Source of the DNA: IDS-8 sp965651325
Lineage (GTDB): Bacteria; Pseudomonadota; Gammaproteobacteria; Steroidobacterales; Woeseiaceae
Length of the DNA stretch: 12,045 nucleotides
Direction of reading: 5' to 3'
Assembly (NCBI GenBank): GCA_965651325.1
Contig: CBFGSB010000088.1
Span: 1 to 12,045 of the forward strand
Positions 1 through 6,693 of the stretch are shown piece after piece. Within the stretch, counting starts at the first letter, position 1, and the number at the start of each line of letters is the position of its first letter. The notes under the pieces are model-generated. The model had not been told where the DNA came from and ran no database searches. It saw nothing but the letters and a program-made list of their open reading frames with translations. The position numbers were made by a program, and so were the translations under genes.

Positions 1-44
1 CCGCTCCGTACGGCATCAGGCTCCGCTCCGTACGGCATCAGGCT
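1..44. repeat. Two perfect 22-bp tandem repeats at the left edge
   Basis: Bases 1-22 and 23-44 are identical. Each unit contains the palindrome CCGTACGG followed by CATCAGGCT. A further partial copy (CCGCC) starts at 45, and the array may extend left of the window. It lies just beyond the stop codon of the TonB receptor gene, so its transcript could form small CCGTACGG hairpins at the 3' end. No T-tract is present, so an ordinary intrinsic terminator is not supported. Confidence 0.8.
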
Positions 45-66
45 CCGCCAGGCGCGGCGGCACAAG

Positions 67-2067
67 TCAAAACGTCCAGACGGCCCGAACCCACCCACTA
101 CGCTCAACCAGGTAGCTATCCCCAAACTCGAGATGCTCGTCGTCGTTCAGGTTGCGCACCGTCACCGCCAACCGCACCGCCTCACTCGGCTCCCACCCGA
201 GACTCACATCCACCGCCGTGCGATCCCCCACCCCGAGATTCGGCAACTCGTCGACATAGCGCACTGCCGTGAACAGGTCGAGCTCCCCCGGCAGCTCCAG
301 GTACGAATGCACGGCGAGCTGGTGCTCCGGGCTGTTACCGGCGATCGTCGGAGCGCCCGTGTCGCTGCTGACCGGGTAGGTTTCGAGATCCATCTCGAGG
401 TACGCGTACTGGAGCTGCAGCCGCCAGGTGTCCAGCGCCTGCCAATTGGCCACGAGCGTGCCGCCGTAGGACTCGCCGTGCATGTTGTTGGCCAGCGTCG
501 CCGGGATGAGGAGATGCGGAAGCGGGTCCGGTACCAGCGCCGGAGCTCCCGTTTCCTGTGTCTGCAGCTTGTCGTAGTCGTGATGGAACAGCGCGAGGTC
601 GAACGACAGGTCCTCGCCGAAGCCCTTGCGATAGCCGAGCTCGGTGGCGATCAGCTCCTCCGCCTCGAAGCTGTCGCTGCCGTACACGTTGATGTACAGC
701 GGCACTGGCAGGCCCGGCAGGGCGACGGGCGCGAGCAGCTCCAGGTCCGTGTTGAGGCGTGCCGGGATGCGCACGGCCCGCGACACGGCGGCCCAGAGGA
801 ACTGGCGGTCGGGCAGTGTCCAGCCCAGCCGCAGGTTCGGCTGGAACTCCCAGTCGGTGTAGTCGTTGTGCTCGATCTTCGCGCCCGCGGTCAGCACGAC
901 GTCTTCGCTCCACAGCTCGATGTCGTCCTGCACGAACAGGCTGAACGTGCTATCGGTCCGCTCGGCCGGCATGAAGGTAGCGAAGGTGGTGTTGTCGAGA
1001 TCGTCCGAGGTCACGCGAAAACCGCCGCCCCAGATGATCCGGTGCCGCTCGCCCGGTGCCAGCTCGTGCTGGAAATCGATGTCCAGCGTGTCGCGCTTCT
1101 CGTCGAAGGTCCCGGGTATGTCACGCGACGTGTGGTCGAGATATGCCTGGAGCTGCAGGCGCCCGTGGCTGTCGAGGTCGCGGTCCCATCGCGCCAGCAG
1201 GTTGAAGCCGCCGATGTCGACGTCGCCCGGCTGGTCGGGACCGGGAAGCGTGCCGAGCGTGAACTCCGGGCGCAGCATCGACCCGAGCGCCGCGTCGTAG
1301 GCATCGCCCTGCAGCGTGACGCGATCGCTGCGGCTCCTGTTCCAGTCCACGCGGAAGCCGGCCTGTACCATGCGCGTATCGTCGACGGCGGCCCCGCCGG
1401 ACACCAGCGTCGACTCGTCGCGATCCGAGTACTTCACGTACGCGCGCGCGGCGACGTCCTCCGTTGCCTGCCAACCGTGGCGCAGGGCGACGAAGCCGCG
1501 CTGCTCGTTGCCGGTGCCGATGTCCACCAGCGTGCCCTGCGTTTCGGCAGCGGAGCGCGTGATGATGTTGATAACCCCGTTCACCGCGTTGGCGCCCCAC
1601 AGCGTACCTCCCGGGCCGGAAATTACCTCGATTCGCTCGATGTCCTGCAGCACCACGTCCTGCGCGTCCCAGAAGACGCCGGCGTACAGCGGCGAATAAA
1701 CGCTGCGGCCGTCGATGAGCACCAGCAGCTTGTTGGAAAGGTCGCTGTTGAAGCCGCGGATGGAAATCGTCCACGAGTGCGAGCTGTTCCGGGCGACCTC
1801 GACGCCGGGCGCGAGCCTCAGGATTTCCGGCAAGGTCGTGAACCCGGACCGGCGGATGTCCTCGGCGGTGATGACGTAGAGGGCGCTCGACGCGCGATAC
1901 CAGGGCTCGCTCCTGCGCGACACGGTGGTAACGCGCAGTTCCCCGAGCTCCTCGATGCTCATCTCGAAGACATCGGTGGAAGCCATCGCGGCAGGACTGT
2001 CGGCATGCGCCGACAGCGGCGCGGCGAAGGCCACGGCAACGAGCGATGCGGCAATTGGACGGCGCAT
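67..2067 (-). CDS. TonB-dependent outer-membrane receptor
   Basis: This is a 666-aa outer-membrane receptor that would import a ligand through a 22-strand barrel powered by TonB-ExbBD; the substrate cannot be told from sequence. Residues 1-22 form a signal peptide ending AHA. The segment at 35-52 (EMSIEELGELRVTTVSRR) is the N-terminal motif common in receptors of this type. A plug domain follows (about 53-170), with VLIDGRSVYSP and the classic plug end GPGGTLWGANAVNGVINIIT at 151-170. The rest is barrel, ending in the aromatic-terminated strand WVRAVWTF. Length is usual for the family. I chose the ATG at 2067 because it puts a normal signal peptide at the N terminus; its Shine-Dalgarno is weak. 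An ATG at 2136, with GAAAGAGA upstream, is an alternative that would add 23 residues. It is divergent from the CHASE8 hybrid kinase, and such receptors often sit beside YfiR-type genes, which suggests functional linkage (inference). Confidence 0.93.
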   Translation of the reverse strand: MRRPIAASLVAVAFAAPLSAHADSPAAMASTDVFEMSIEELGELRVTTVSRRSEPWYRASSALYVITAEDIRRSGFTTLPEILRLAPGVEVARNSSHSWTISIRGFNSDLSNKLLVLIDGRSVYSPLYAGVFWDAQDVVLQDIERIEVISGPGGTLWGANAVNGVINIITRSAAETQGTLVDIGTGNEQRGFVALRHGWQATEDVAARAYVKYSDRDESTLVSGGAAVDDTRMVQAGFRVDWNRSRSDRVTLQGDAYDAALGSMLRPEFTLGTLPGPDQPGDVDIGGFNLLARWDRDLDSHGRLQLQAYLDHTSRDIPGTFDEKRDTLDIDFQHELAPGERHRIIWGGGFRVTSDDLDNTTFATFMPAERTDSTFSLFVQDDIELWSEDVVLTAGAKIEHNDYTDWEFQPNLRLGWTLPDRQFLWAAVSRAVRIPARLNTDLELLAPVALPGLPVPLYINVYGSDSFEAEELIATELGYRKGFGEDLSFDLALFHHDYDKLQTQETGAPALVPDPLPHLLIPATLANNMHGESYGGTLVANWQALDTWRLQLQYAYLEMDLETYPVSSDTGAPTIAGNSPEHQLAVHSYLELPGELDLFTAVRYVDELPNLGVGDRTAVDVSLGWEPSEAVRLAVTVRNLNDDEHLEFGDSYLVERSGWVRAVWTF

Positions 2068-2326
2068 ATTTTGATATATTGCCGTTCTTCTTCCCGCGGC
2101 CGGCGTGACGCGACGGACGGCGGGATCGCTGCTCATCGAGGCGAGTCTCTTTCGGCGGCAGGCCATCGGGAGCTACCGGAGCTTAGCGTGCCAGCCATGG
2201 AACGATCGAGCCTGCCAATATTGACTGTGTCCTGTTGCTGGTCCGGTCAGGTGCAGAAAGCTGGCCGCCGTATCCCTGGCGGGAGTATAAAGTCGCAAAG
2301 CAGGGCGGGAGTATAGCGCTAAATCG
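2068..2326. promoter_or_regulatory. Divergent control region with a 12-bp direct repeat
   Basis: The 259-bp gap between the divergent receptor and hybrid-kinase genes must hold both promoters. The clearest element is GGCGGGAGTATA, present twice without mismatch at 2278-2289 and 2304-2315, 26 bp apart and ending 11 bp before the kinase ATG. Read on the minus strand each copy gives TATACTCCCGCC, so TATACT could be a -10 hexamer for the receptor, but no good -35 sits at the right distance. TTGACT at 2221-2226 resembles a plus-strand -35 without a matching -10. An 8-bp palindrome CAATATTG lies at 2216-2223. A direct-repeat operator is an inference. Confidence 0.45.
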
Positions 2327-4219
2327 ATGCAGCTAGGGATACACAGCTCCGTCCGCCGCAAGGTGCTGGTGATCGTGCTGGTCACGACGTTCGTGGCGCT
2401 CCTGGTCTCGGCGATCGCCCTGCTGAGCTACGAGGCGCGCGGCTACCGCGAGTTCCTGCTGAGCGACGTCACGACGCAGGCGGACATCCTTGCACGCACG
2501 TCGGCCCCGGCGCTGGCCTTCAACGACCGCGCCGCCGCGACGGCGACGCTCGCGATGATGTCGAGCCGGCCGGTCATCGACGCGGCGGCGATCTACACGG
2601 CCGACGGCGAGTTGTTCGCGACTTATCGCCAGGCCGGCAACACGCTGCCGTTCCCCGCACACGCCGAGCCGCGCGGCCCGCAGGTGGAAAACCGCGCGAT
2701 GACCGTGCTGCACCCGATCGTCGAGAATAACCAGCTTCTCGGTACGGTGTACCTGCGCGCGAAGTACGAGCTCGCCGATCGGGTGGTGGATTACCTGCTG
2801 ATCCTGGGCGGCGTCATGCTGGTGAGCCTGGCTGTCGCGGCGCTGGTATCGTTCTGGCTGCAGGGCACCGTGACCGGCCCTATCCTGGCAGTCACGGACG
2901 TGGCGCGCCGTATCGTCGACGACCGCGACTTCAACCTGCGCGCGGCAAAGACGACCGAGGACGAGGTCGGCACCCTGGTCGACGCGTTCAACTCGATGCT
3001 CGCGGAGGTGAGCGAGCGCCAGCAGGCGCTGGAAGATTCCAACCGCAAGCTGCACCAGGAGTCCGAAGAGCGCAAGAACGCCGAGATCTCGTTGCGCCTC
3101 GCCGACAAGCACAAGGATGAATTCCTCGCCACGCTGGCGCACGAGCTGCGCAACCCGCTCGCACCCATGGTGAACGCGCTCGGCCTCATGCAGTCGCAAA
3201 ACGCCACCCGCGAAACGCGCGAGGAGGCGCGTGCGATCATCCACCGGCAGTTGAGCCACATGATCCGGCTGGTCGACGACCTGCTGGACGTGTCGCGTAT
3301 TTCGCGCGGCAAGCTCACGATACGCCGCGAGCCGATAGCGCTCGCCAACGTGCTCGAGAACGCGGTGGATACCGTGCGACCGCTGCTCGAGCGTGAACGG
3401 CAAACGCTCTCGATCGAGATTCCGGAGCGGCCGATCTTCATGCAGGCGGATCCGGTGCGGCTGTCGCAGGTGTTCGCCAATCTCCTGAACAATGCCTCTC
3501 GGTATACGCAAAGCGGCGGCAACATCGCGCTCGCCGCGAAGGTGACGGGGAATGCCGCCGAGGTGACGGTGATCGACAATGGCAAAGGCATCGCCGCGGA
3601 GGACCTGGCCGGCATTTTCGCGATGTTCGCGCAGGACCAGGACGCCGGGCAGCGCGTGCAGGCGGGGCTCGGGGTCGGTCTCGCCCTGGCCAAGCGGCTG
3701 GTCGAGCTGCACGGCGGCAGCATCGAGGCCGCCAGCCCCGGCCCGGGGCAGGGCAGCACCTTCACCGTGCGCCTGCCGGTCAAGGCGGCACTGACCGCCG
3801 GCCAGGAGAAAGCCGGCGGCACTTCGGCGCAACCGCAGGCGGCCGGCGGCTGCGCGCGCATCCTGCTGGTCGACGACAATGTAGACTTCGCCACGAGCCT
3901 TGCGTTTCTGTTGCAGGAGATGGGGCACGAAGTGTGCGTCGCGCACGACGCGAACGAAGCGCTGGAGCGCGCCGGCGAGTTCCAGCCGGATTTCGCGTTC
4001 CTCGACATCGGGCTGCCGGTTATCGACGGTTATGATCTGGCGCGGCGCCTGCGGGCGCTGCTACGCTCCGACGTTCCGCTGGTAGCCATCAGCGGGTGGG
4101 GACAAGAGGAAGACCGCCGCCGTGCCCGGGACGCAGGGTTCGCGTGGTATTTGGTGAAACCCGTGGGGCTTGAAAGCATACGCTCCGCGCTCAATTCACT
4201 TGCCGCCCGCCGGGGCTGA
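2327..4219 (+). CDS. CHASE8-like hybrid sensor histidine kinase (CHASE8-HAMP-HisKA-HATPase-REC)
   Basis: This 630-aa inner-membrane sensor kinase carries its own receiver. TM1 is at about 13-34. The periplasmic part, about 36-150, matches the CHASE8 pattern (QADILARTSAPALAFNDRAA, then RPVIDAAAIYTADGELFATY). TM2 is at about 155-178, followed by HAMP (about 179-232) and a short coiled coil (233-262). The HisKA H-box is FLATLAHELRNPL with phospho-acceptor H272. HATPase_c has the N-box (N385/N388), the G1 box DNGKG (417-421) and the G2 box GLGVGLALAKRLVE (447-460). After a Gly/Gln-rich linker comes a REC domain (511-628) with acidic pair D516/D517, phospho-site D560, S589 and K611. All catalytic residues are present. 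CHASE8 is the sensor of YfiN-type diguanylate cyclases, which YfiR represses from the periplasm, and a YfiR homologue is the next gene. No separate response regulator or Hpt is in the window, so the downstream target is unknown. The Shine-Dalgarno is poor. Confidence 0.92.
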   Translation: MQLGIHSSVRRKVLVIVLVTTFVALLVSAIALLSYEARGYREFLLSDVTTQADILARTSAPALAFNDRAAATATLAMMSSRPVIDAAAIYTADGELFATYRQAGNTLPFPAHAEPRGPQVENRAMTVLHPIVENNQLLGTVYLRAKYELADRVVDYLLILGGVMLVSLAVAALVSFWLQGTVTGPILAVTDVARRIVDDRDFNLRAAKTTEDEVGTLVDAFNSMLAEVSERQQALEDSNRKLHQESEERKNAEISLRLADKHKDEFLATLAHELRNPLAPMVNALGLMQSQNATRETREEARAIIHRQLSHMIRLVDDLLDVSRISRGKLTIRREPIALANVLENAVDTVRPLLERERQTLSIEIPERPIFMQADPVRLSQVFANLLNNASRYTQSGGNIALAAKVTGNAAEVTVIDNGKGIAAEDLAGIFAMFAQDQDAGQRVQAGLGVGLALAKRLVELHGGSIEAASPGPGQGSTFTVRLPVKAALTAGQEKAGGTSAQPQAAGGCARILLVDDNVDFATSLAFLLQEMGHEVCVAHDANEALERAGEFQPDFAFLDIGLPVIDGYDLARRLRALLRSDVPLVAISGWGQEEDRRRARDAGFAWYLVKPVGLESIRSALNSLAARRG

Positions 4220-4233
4220 AAGGATCCGGTAGC

Positions 4234-4902
4234 TTGAATTACAAGAAGTTTGGAACTGGACGGTGGCTACGGCCGCCGCCGCGCGGCCCGGTTGGCATCC
4301 ATTCCGGCCCGCGCGCCTTCGCGCTCGCCGCAGCGCTCGTCCTACTGCTGCCGGCGCTGGTGTCCGCGCAGGAGCAGGTCTATTCCGCCGAGCGCGTCAA
4401 GGCCGCCTTCCTTTACCACTTCTCCACCTACGTCAACTGGCCGACAGCGGTGGACGCCGACGATACGTTCAGCATCGCGGTGCTCGGCGCGCCGCGGGTC
4501 GCCGCGGAGCTGGAGCAGTTCCTGCCGGGGCATACCATCCAGGGACGCCCCATGCAGGTTCGCCGCCTGCGCTCGCTCGACGAGCTCGACGGAGACGAGG
4601 TCCTGTATATCGGCGCCAGCAAGAACGGCGGCCTGCGCAATTACCTGGAAGAGGTCGCGTCGCGGCCCCTGCTGGTCGTCACGGACACACCCGACGGCCT
4701 GCGCAGCGGAGCCATGATCAACTTCCGCATCGTCGACGATCGCGTGCGCTTCGAGATCTCGCTGCGCGCGGCGCAGGGCGCCGGGCTCGAGATGAGCTCC
4801 CGCCTGCTGTCCGCGGCCATGTCGGTCGAAGCGGCGGGCGCAATCATCGACCTGGATGACACCGTGGTGACTCTCGACCACCGCCACGTGGCGGGGCGCT
4901 AG
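4234..4902 (+). CDS. YfiR/HmsC family periplasmic protein (DUF4154)
   Basis: This is a 222-aa exported protein. A long basic n-region precedes a signal peptide core at about 28-45, ending LVSA before QEQ. The mature part has the family hallmarks: VKAAFLYHFSTYVNWP (55-70), GRPMQVRRL (104-112), VLYIGAS (123-129), LLVVTDTPDGLRSGAMINF (146-164) and VRFEISLRAAQGAGLEMSSRLL (171-192). YfiR proteins bind and restrain a CHASE8 sensor protein from the periplasm. The gene lies 14 bp downstream of the CHASE8 kinase, so the two are very probably co-transcribed and YfiR likely tunes that kinase (inference). The start is TTG, supported by AAAGGA at 4219-4224 with 9 bases to the codon; that site overlaps the kinase stop, fitting translational coupling. 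An odd point is that the protein has no cysteine at all, whereas Pseudomonas YfiR relies on disulfides. Confidence 0.88.
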   Translation: MNYKKFGTGRWLRPPPRGPVGIHSGPRAFALAAALVLLLPALVSAQEQVYSAERVKAAFLYHFSTYVNWPTAVDADDTFSIAVLGAPRVAAELEQFLPGHTIQGRPMQVRRLRSLDELDGDEVLYIGASKNGGLRNYLEEVASRPLLVVTDTPDGLRSGAMINFRIVDDRVRFEISLRAAQGAGLEMSSRLLSAAMSVEAAGAIIDLDDTVVTLDHRHVAGR

Positions 4903-5156
4903 GGTACGCGAGAACCGCGGCACAATCCGGACAAAACGCTCCCTGAGCGGCCATCCACCGAACGAAAATCGGGGTTGCAATGCCGTCCGGCAGGCGGCAT
5001 TCTCCCGCGAGCAAAAACCGGGGAAGCTTGGGCAAGCCTCTTTGATTTTTTCTTCCGGGACCGCGAACGGGCGCGGAACTGTGACTTGCGGCACTGGTGT
5101 CGCCGGATCGATCTGGGACGATCCGCAAATCGAACAAAGCGCTTTGGGGGCAACCG
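4903..5156 (+). promoter_or_regulatory. Structured 254-bp leader between yfiR-like gene and exported-protein gene
   Basis: No gene is seen here. Three folding elements are visible. First, a perfect 7-bp inverted repeat AATGCCG/CGGCATT at 4979-4985 and 4995-5001, loop 9. Second, GCTTGGGCAAGC at 5026-5037 followed by a T-rich tract (5039-5051), a weak intrinsic terminator; its flanks, CCGGGGAAG (5018-5026) and CTTCCGG (5052-5058), could pair instead and disrupt it. Third, a perfect 7-bp hairpin CGGATCG/CGATCCG at 5104-5110 and 5119-5125, inside the likely 5' UTR. GGGGG at about 5146-5150 serves as Shine-Dalgarno for the ATG at 5157. Attenuation is possible but unproven. Confidence 0.4.
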
Positions 5157-6275
5157 ATGCGGCTGTTACTGGGCCTGCTGCTGGCCACTTTGTGTATTTC
5201 GTCCGGCCGGGCGACGGACAGGACCGCCTGGCTCAGCGGGCTGGCCGGCGTGCCGATCCGGATCTTCGAGCTTCAGTCACCCGACATCTCCGGGCAGTTC
5301 CGCACGTTCCTGTCGCAGGTGCCGATGACCAATGACCGCCCGGTGCCGGGCGCGCTGATCGACGATACCGTGGCCTCGCTGTCGTTCCTCAAATCGGCGA
5401 CGCCCGCGGGTGAGCCTTCGTATTTCGTCGCCTCCTGGATCCACAAGACGCCGCTCGTCGCGCTGCCGGCGGCCTCCCGCCAGCGCTATCTCGAGCGCTA
5501 CGGCGAATCCGTCTACCCGCAGCAGGTCTGCCCCGTGTTCCTGGACAGTGCCGGCGCCAGCGCGGCCACCCTGCTCAGCACGGCGGTCAATCTCCCGCCT
5601 CGATATTTCAGCCATGTTACCGGTTCACCCGCCGATTTCGATCGCCTCTTCGGGCTGACCGAAGCTTCCCACTGCGGGTTCATCGCGCGAGAGCTGGTGC
5701 AGCCCACCGTGCTGCCGGCAGGGCTCGAGCGGCGCGAGCTGCGCTCGGTGCTGGAAGCCCTGGGCGACTTCGAGGCCATTGCGGTCTACCGCGGCACGAG
5801 CCCCGCATCGCCACAGGCCGACGAGGCGGACGTGCTGTTTGCCTCCAGGTTGCTGGCCGCGTTCCTGCTCGAGCGCTCCAATGCGTACACGCCCATTCCC
5901 GCGCTGCTGCACGAATACCAACGCATCGGCGTCGATGCCGCGCATCGCGAGCTCGACCGCATCACGGGTTCGGTGAACCTGGCCCGGGGTACGGTGCGGC
6001 AGGTGCTGGAGCAGGGCCCCTCGGGCCTCGATACCGCTCGCCTGTCACTGGCGGAGATCCAGGCGCTGCTGCTTGCGGCGCGCATGCGCGGCGAGCTCGC
6101 GGTCGACGATGAGCTCGCGGGGACGCTGATCGCGGACCTTCAATCCGCTGTGCGCCTGTTGCAGGGCGACCTGTCCGCGAAAATCGTGCCGGTGCCGCAG
6201 GCATCGGAAACGGCGTCGCTCGTGCGGCGGCCGCTGGTTACGTTGAACGGCACGGCCGTTTTCGCCAGCCAGTAG
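5157..6275 (+). CDS. Exported protein of unknown function
   Basis: I do not recognise this 372-aa protein. The start at 5157 is chosen because GGGGG lies 6 bases upstream and the N terminus then becomes a standard signal peptide (MRLLLGLLLATLCISSGRA, 1-19). An in-frame GTG at 5097 would add 20 charged residues in front of it and is unlikely. C13 lies in the signal region, but TLC is not a convincing lipobox. The mature protein begins with an alpha/beta-looking part (20-180) containing two cysteines, C125 (QQVCPVF) and C173 (SHCGFI), which could form a disulfide. The second half (190-345) looks mostly helical, with many Leu/Ala/Glu heptad-like stretches. No catalytic motif is evident. Its position after the YfiR-like gene suggests a periplasmic partner of the CHASE8/YfiR module, but it may have its own promoter. 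Confidence 0.8.
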   Translation: MRLLLGLLLATLCISSGRATDRTAWLSGLAGVPIRIFELQSPDISGQFRTFLSQVPMTNDRPVPGALIDDTVASLSFLKSATPAGEPSYFVASWIHKTPLVALPAASRQRYLERYGESVYPQQVCPVFLDSAGASAATLLSTAVNLPPRYFSHVTGSPADFDRLFGLTEASHCGFIARELVQPTVLPAGLERRELRSVLEALGDFEAIAVYRGTSPASPQADEADVLFASRLLAAFLLERSNAYTPIPALLHEYQRIGVDAAHRELDRITGSVNLARGTVRQVLEQGPSGLDTARLSLAEIQALLLAARMRGELAVDDELAGTLIADLQSAVRLLQGDLSAKIVPVPQASETASLVRRPLVTLNGTAVFASQ

Positions 6276-6302
6276 TACGTTCCGGTTCGAGCACGTCTCC
6301 CG

Positions 6303-6417
6303 GCTCGGGCGGAGCCGTGGCCGGGTCTTTATCGAAATGGCTCCCTCCGGGCCCTTGCGGGCCCTCCGGTCCGCTTGAGTTCCGATAAAGACCCCCCGGC
6401 CCCGGCTCCGCCCAAGC
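6303..6417. repeat. Very large imperfect inverted repeat (about 32-bp arms) with an inner hairpin
   Basis: The left arm 6303-6334 pairs with the right arm 6383-6417. Read as reverse complement the two match at almost every base (shared blocks GGGCGGAGCCG, GGCCGG and GTCTTTATCG), with two mismatches and three extra bases in the right arm. Inside, GGGCCC-TTGC-GGGCCC at 6349-6364 forms a second stem. The element lies 27 bp after the stop of the unknown exported protein and could end transcription or protect the mRNA 3' end, although no T-tract follows. It could also be a REP-like mobile or chromosomal repeat. Confidence 0.75.
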
Positions 6418-6515
6418 CTGCCTCCCTGCGGTCCGTGAGGGTTCGCCCAAGCCTCCCTTCCTCCGCTTCCGTGCGACTCCGCCCGAGCTTCCTGCCTGCG
6501 GTCCCGTGCGGCACG
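6406..6515. repeat. Imperfect tandem repeat, three copies of about 35 bp
   Basis: Three degenerate units each begin with CGCCCAAGCCT or CGCCCGAGCTT (starting at 6409, 6444 and 6480, spacing 35 and 36 bp). They continue with a C/T-rich stretch and end near GGTCCGTGAGG, CTTCCGTGCGA or GTCCCGTGCGG. The first copy overlaps the right arm of the large hairpin. Open frames through this stretch are compositional by-products and show no coding character. Confidence 0.6.
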
Positions 6516-6693
6516 CGCCCCGCGCCCTTCCTGTCGAAATTGCAGCGCTTGAAAAAATTACAACCGGCCTCGCCCCGATTGGGCGCGCGGCCCGCAAAAT
6601 TCTGTCCTTCTCCTGCGTTAAAACGCTGGCACGACCCTTGCAGCCGGGACTTGCATGGTGCGCTGGCACCGGCCGAATCAGCAGGAGATTGCG
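6418..6693 (+). other. Gene-free stretch upstream of the PRC-barrel gene
   Basis: Beyond the tandem repeats this stretch has an AT-richer patch (TTGAAAAAATTACAACC, about 6549-6565) that stands out from the GC-rich surroundings and could be a bend or activator-binding site. A perfect palindromic element GCGTT-AA-AACGC at 6615-6626 directly abuts the -24 element of the sigma-54 promoter. No gene is supported here; the ATG at 6655 overlaps the expected transcription start and lacks a Shine-Dalgarno. Confidence 0.5.
6627..6642 (+). promoter_or_regulatory. Sigma-54 promoter of the PRC-barrel gene
   Basis: TGGCACG-ACCC-TTGCA is a full match to the core RpoN (-24/-12) consensus TGGCACG-N4-TTGCA, with GG at 6628-6629 and GC at 6640-6641. 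Transcription would begin near 6653, giving about 40 bases of leader with AGGAG at 6683-6687 before the ATG at 6694. An RpoN-type activator (bEBP) would be needed; none is encoded in the window. Confidence 0.85.

Noticed and set aside
2181..2196. Possible sigma-54 element on the minus strand (TGGCACG-CTAA-GCTCC) upstream of the receptor
   Set aside because: The -24 half is perfect, but no TTGC occurs at the required distance; the nearest GC is two bases too close.
133..2316. 727-aa open frame on the plus strand opposite the TonB receptor
   Set aside because: It is the antisense of a clear receptor gene; its composition is Arg/Gln/Val/His-rich with no domain pattern, as expected for a high-GC shadow frame.
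2333..3946. 537-aa minus-strand frame opposite the hybrid kinase
   Set aside because: The plus strand has every histidine-kinase motif; the antisense product is Arg/His/Gln-rich without recognisable motifs.
4903..5156. c-di-GMP (GEMM) or cobalamin riboswitch in the leader of the unknown gene
   Set aside because: Attractive because of the YfiR and TonB-receptor context, but the conserved GEMM core and the B12-box sequence are not present.
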